A stretch of 41,647 bases of DNA from Cymbomonas tetramitiformis (lineage: Eukaryota > Chlorophyta > Pyramimonadophyceae > Pyramimonadales > Pyramimonadaceae), in assembly GCA_001247695.2 (NCBI GenBank), contig LGRX02029163.1, positions 1-41,647 on the forward strand, written 5' to 3'. The position numbers and the translations under genes were made by a program. The notes under the pieces are model-generated. The model saw only the letters and a list, made by a program, of their open reading frames with translations, was not told the origin of the DNA and searched no databases. This document shows positions 38,306-41,647 of this stretch, piece by piece (positions within the stretch are counted from its first letter, which is position 1; each line of letters begins with the position of its first letter).

Positions 38306-39320
38306 CATTGTTCCGATAATTTAATTGGCCATCTCCCGTGATTTGTGGTGTCTAACCAATGAAAGGTGGTATATATAGGTCCTATATTAATTTATTCGAA
38401 CGCTGGTTTGGCCTATATCCATCCCATATATCCATGACGAACGCATTTCAAACCTCTACGCTCAAATTTTTCAAAACGGATTTTTTGGAACATTCAAAAT
38501 GTGGCAAATTAGTGACTCATCTTCAATATTTTTTTACCAATCATATATCAACACTACACCTGCACGGATACCATCAGATTGAACCTATACACATGGCCCA
38601 ATCATATTTGGGCGGTAGGCCCGGTTGGAATGCATATATTGGCTCGTTGGCTCGTTGGCTTCCCCTCTAATATATTGGCTCGTTGGTTTCCCCCCTAAAA
38701 CAGTGGTCACGCGAGCTGACCAGCCAGCCATCATAATTGCTTGCTAGAGGGCATATATCGCAAGGTTGGTGTGTGCGGCACATTAAATCTTCAAGTATAT
38801 ATGTATTGCGAATTTCTGAAAGTCTAACATCATCCAAATATCTTATTTTTCGACTGGCGTGTACACTTTAGAATGGATGAATGCCAATTTCTAAAGTCCG
38901 AAATTCACTAAATTCGGAATTTGCATTGTGTTGAACATGTGCCATGCTGAAATAGAGCGGAAATGATGATGAGGGTGCAAAGTAACCGATTCAGTTATCT
39001 TATTTGGTCATAAACTCAAGATGTATAACCATGAGCATCACCGTGAGCCCCCCATGTGACTCCTAATACTCAAAATAACGGTGGTCCTTGTGGTAGGACC
39101 ACCATTTTCTTCAAGCTTTTGGTGAAATTACACCCCTAAAGCGTGTCGTTCAACCACACACCTAAAGTCTCATGGGGTCCGCCGCTATAAGAAATAAAAT
39201 TCATTTAACTCATAAATATCATGTGCAAATGTTGCCTGTGCCTCAAATCGTCGATTTAGTGATCGAAACCGCAATTGCCAATTGGTCCTTGTGGTAGGAC
39301 CATGAATTTGGGTAGTAGCC
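38306..39320. other. AT-rich stretch without coding sequence, possible intron
   Basis: No supported frame. GGCTCGTTGG repeats lie near 38640-38685. The three GGTCCTTGTGGTAGGACC-type hairpins lie at its left edge, at 39080 and at its right edge. If the splice pair 38144/39318 is right, this is one intron of 1,175 nt. Confidence 0.5.
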
Positions 39321-40794
39321 ATGTGGTATGAATTAGGCGGGCGCGACGTGCTGCCTCCGCCCTCACCCCCTCCGCCAGCACCTGAAGTCTGCTGCTTCAT
39401 CTGCCAGGAAGACGATGGACGTGGAGTACACAAGTGCTCGCACTGCGGTGACTTCTACCACAACGTCTGCCTTCTAGGCAAAGGCATCGAGGAGCCGAAC
39501 AATTGTGGTAGACCGGAGTGCATGGCGAAGCGCACGGTCTACCCAACCTCGCAAGCGGAGAAGGACGCTGCGAAAGGACTGCCGCTCTCAAAAGTAGGCG
39601 CCCTGCTGCTGGAAGGCGCGCTCAAGCAATGGCCACCGCCCCTTCAAGCGGCCACACCCCCGTGGTTGGTGAGGGGGATGTGGAAGCGCCGTGGGGAGCG
39701 GAGCAACCCGCGGACGCTCCCGCCCCCACGAGCACGGAGGTTCTCGCGGCGGGAGAGCCCGCACGTGCGGAGGTGGTCGTGGAGGATGCCGCAATCGCAA
39801 AGGGTCCCGCGGCGGGAGAGCCCGCACCGGGGGAGGTGGTGTTGGCTCCGCCCCCAATCACGGGGAGCCCCGCGGCGGGAGAGCCCGCACGTGCGGAGGT
39901 GGTCGTGGAGGATGCCGCAATCGCAAAGGGTCCCGCGGCGGGAGAGCCCGCACCGGGGGAGGTGGTGTTGGCTCCGCCCCCAATCACGGGGAGCCCCGCG
40001 GCGGGAGAGCCCGCACGTGCGGAGGTGGTCGTGGAGGATGCCGCAATCGCAAAGGGTCCCGCGGCGGGAGAGCCCGCACCGGCGGAGGTGGTGTTGGCTC
40101 CGCCCCCAATCACGGGGAGCCCCGCGGCGGGAGAGCCCGCACCTGCGGAGGTGGTGGTGGAGGATGCCGCAATCACAAAGGGTCCCGCGGCGGGAGAGCC
40201 CGCACCGGCGGAGGTGGTAGTCGCTCCGCCCCCAATCACGGGGAGCCCCGCGGCGGGAGAGCCCGCACCGGCGGAGGTGGTCGCGAAGGCGCCCGCTGCC
40301 GCGGATTGGCCGGGGTGGGCGAAGGCCACGTTGGAGCAACGTGTTGCTTTTTATCCCCGTTGGGTGCATCACCGTGATCTGCCGCAGTTAGCACCGGTGG
40401 TGTACGTGGCGGGGGATGGGGTGCATGGGAAGGAGGGGTACACGGAAAAGTCCAAGGTGCTTTCGAGAGGGGATCCGTCGTGTATCACCAAGGGCAAGTA
40501 TACAAGGGCGCGTATATTGTGGGGACGATCTTGCACGTGAAAGACCGTGGGTGGTTCACCATATGCGGTGGGCCAATCCACGGCAAATACGCCACCCCGC
40601 ACCTTACGCACATCTTCAGGATGAACCGGCTCAACCAGGGGAGCACGGATAAGGCCCGTGGTGCCGCCCACTTCAAGACTGAAGAGGGGTCGGACATCGT
40701 GTACGAGTGCGCGAGAATCTTCTTCCCGAAGCTCATCAAGCTGCACAAGCACTACGGCTTGCAGAACGGTACGGCATTCTCTTTGTTTGTGTGA
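39319..40794 (+). pseudogene. PHD-like finger, 21-residue Ala/Pro/Glu repeat and unique C-terminal domain (two frameshifts)
   Basis: From ATG 39321 the frame encodes a Pro-rich leader and one PHD-like finger (CCFICQEDDGRGVHKCSHCG, then HNVC and CGRPEC). Near 39600-39640 the sensible reading moves to another frame (a net one-base loss). This carries eight full plus one partial 63-bp units (39746-40285) alternating AAGEPARAEVVVEDAAIAKG and AAGEPAPGEVVLAPPPITGS. The frame continues through WPGWAKATLEQRVAFYPRWV to about 40480. There a second shift leads to VYHQGQVYKGAYIVGTILHV, GWFTICGGPIHGKYATPHLT and IFFPKLIKLHKHYGLQNGTA, with TGA at 40792. I recognise no family for the C-terminal domain. It is either a pseudogene or assembled from exons I cannot place. 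Confidence 0.5.
39746..40285. repeat. 63-bp repeat (126-bp dimer), about 8.5 monomers
   Basis: GCGGCGGGAGAGCCCGCAC recurs every 63 bp. Monomers alternate between a GTGGAGGATGCCGCAATC type and a GCTCCGCCCCCAATCACG type, giving a higher-order 126-bp unit. Because 63 is divisible by three, most of the six frames stay open across it. Confidence 0.92.
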
Positions 40795-40950
40795 ATCGGT
40801 ACTCTTGCGGGGGGTGCTGAGCATGCTTGCGGTGAAAGTGCTTTTGTCTAAGTGGTAGCCCCCAATTTCTTTTTGACAAGCTCGACGTCCGATTGTGGGC
40901 TCTTCACAGGTGTCTCTTTGCCTCCGATCGTGAGGCAATTGACGGCATAG

Positions 40951-41647
40951 GATCTTCAGGGTGACATCTTCCCCTCGCCGCACTACACGCAAGATGACTA
41001 CGTCTTCGTGGACATGCTTGCTCGGTGGGGAGGGGGTGCGACTGCAGAGCCGCAGGGTGGTGCGTCGGCGATTGCCGTCCCGGCGGTGGACGAGGGCGAG
41101 GACGTGGATACCGCCGGCACCCCACCGAGGAAGAAGTTGAGGAGCCAACTCGCGGGAGCCAACTCCCAGGGAAACCCGGCGGAGAGGTCGAGCCTCCCGC
41201 GGATACGGCAGCCGGCGGGTAAGGTTGGTAGGGGCTTGAGCTCGGGTGGCGGTGACCCGCAAACTTCAGCAAAGGGTCAAAAAAGGGGGAGATCCTCTGC
41301 TGGCAGCAGAAGCATGCCGGCCTCGGGGCGTGCGTCAACGAGGGGCGCAGCGCCGGCGCCGTCAACCCGCACGGTGGCCCCCCCTCAACCGCTTGTCGCT
41401 CTGTCGGAGGTTACCGAGGCGGCCCCACCGGTGAGGGGAATCACGGTGGAGGAGCTAACGGCGGTGTTAGCGAGGCAGGAGGAGGCGAGCCAGAAGATGC
41501 TGAAGCAGCAGGAGGCGCACTTCACCCAGCAGCTGAAGCTGTCTGAGGAACGCCAGCAGCGGGCCTTGGAGCGCCAAGTGGCGGACTTCATGGCAAGCCC
41601 AGGGGAAGATGCGCCCAGCGCGCCGACAGCCGAGGCACCTCCAACCC
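40951..41647 (+). CDS. open frame with coiled coil running off the window end, unknown function
   Basis: No stop occurs from 40951 (after TAG 40948-40950) to the last base. A CTTCAG acceptor at 40954-40959 makes 40960 a possible exon start, and the first ATG is at 41014. The sequence begins DIFPSPHYTQDDYVFVDMLA. It then has a disordered part with a basic PPRKKLRSQ patch (nuclear-localisation-like) and Ser/Ala/Arg-rich spacers. It ends in a strongly helical Glu/Gln/Lys segment (VEELTAVLARQEEASQKMLK then QQEAHFTQQLKLSEERQQRA) before a Pro/Ala tail. It follows the previous gene on the same strand at 156 bp and may be a further exon of it. Base composition (high GC3) matches the preceding gene. 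Confidence 0.55.

Noticed and set aside
39622..40372. Minus-strand frames of 235 and 242 residues opposite the 63-bp repeat
   Set aside because: They are mirror images of the repeat. The plus frame continues into non-repetitive sequence; the minus frames do not.

Overview
This window looks like nuclear DNA of an intron-containing, repeat-rich eukaryote. Supporting signs are GT-AG splice signals in a RING/B-box gene, a pol III tRNA-like unit, AATAAA-type signals, and mostly dead transposons nested in each other. There are no bacterial operons or ribosome-binding-site-led gene strings. The species cannot be fixed from the sequence. A DIRS-type retrotransposon with a methyltransferase domain plus a TRIM-like gene would fit an alga or other protist or an early-branching animal.

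Layout. 1-9.7 kb is essentially gene-free. It holds a 611-bp tandem duplication, a pol III tRNA-like unit (2670-2752), several families of 100-200-bp direct repeats, and isolated strong palindromes. 9.7-14.2 kb holds a tentative minus-strand spliced gene whose introns carry three GC-rich minisatellites (about 35-bp, 30-bp and 39-bp units). 15.4-20.8 kb is a nearly complete DIRS-like retrotransposon: zinc-knuckle Gag, RT/RNase H/Dam-like methyltransferase, and tyrosine recombinase. Its RNase H region is broken by a 1-nt frameshift and by a 903-bp hAT-like element with an 8-bp target duplication. 21.6-23.5 kb is the 5' half of a TRIM-like gene (RING, two B-boxes, coiled coil) with recognisable introns; no C-terminal domain is visible.

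23.5-31.5 kb is a graveyard. It contains a possible LTR, a 518-bp pogo/mariner-like MITE with TA duplication, a retroelement gag-like pseudogene split in frame by a 269-bp hAT-like MITE, and a nest of inverted-repeat elements carrying ATCGAT-rich DNA. 31.56-32.61 kb is a six-copy satellite of period 173 bp.

32.8-41.6 kb is the most unusual part. A minus-strand gene of roughly 1,050 codons in its unbroken form encodes a hydrophobic N-terminus ending in a 2A-like NPGP motif, Cys clusters, and a DDE-transposase-like core. It is interrupted by a 647-bp element (4-bp target duplication, exact in-frame interruption) and by a likely 1-nt loss in a G-run. Head-to-head with it, across seven 104-bp repeats that mostly carry TGACGTCA palindromes, lies a plus-strand gene with tandem PHD-like fingers. 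That gene appears to splice into a second PHD-like finger, a 21-residue Ala/Pro/Glu repeat and a unique C-terminal domain. A further open frame with a coiled coil runs off the window end. The arrangement suggests a large, poorly described DNA transposon, or a locus derived from one, with divergent genes sharing a repeated regulatory core. This last point is inference.
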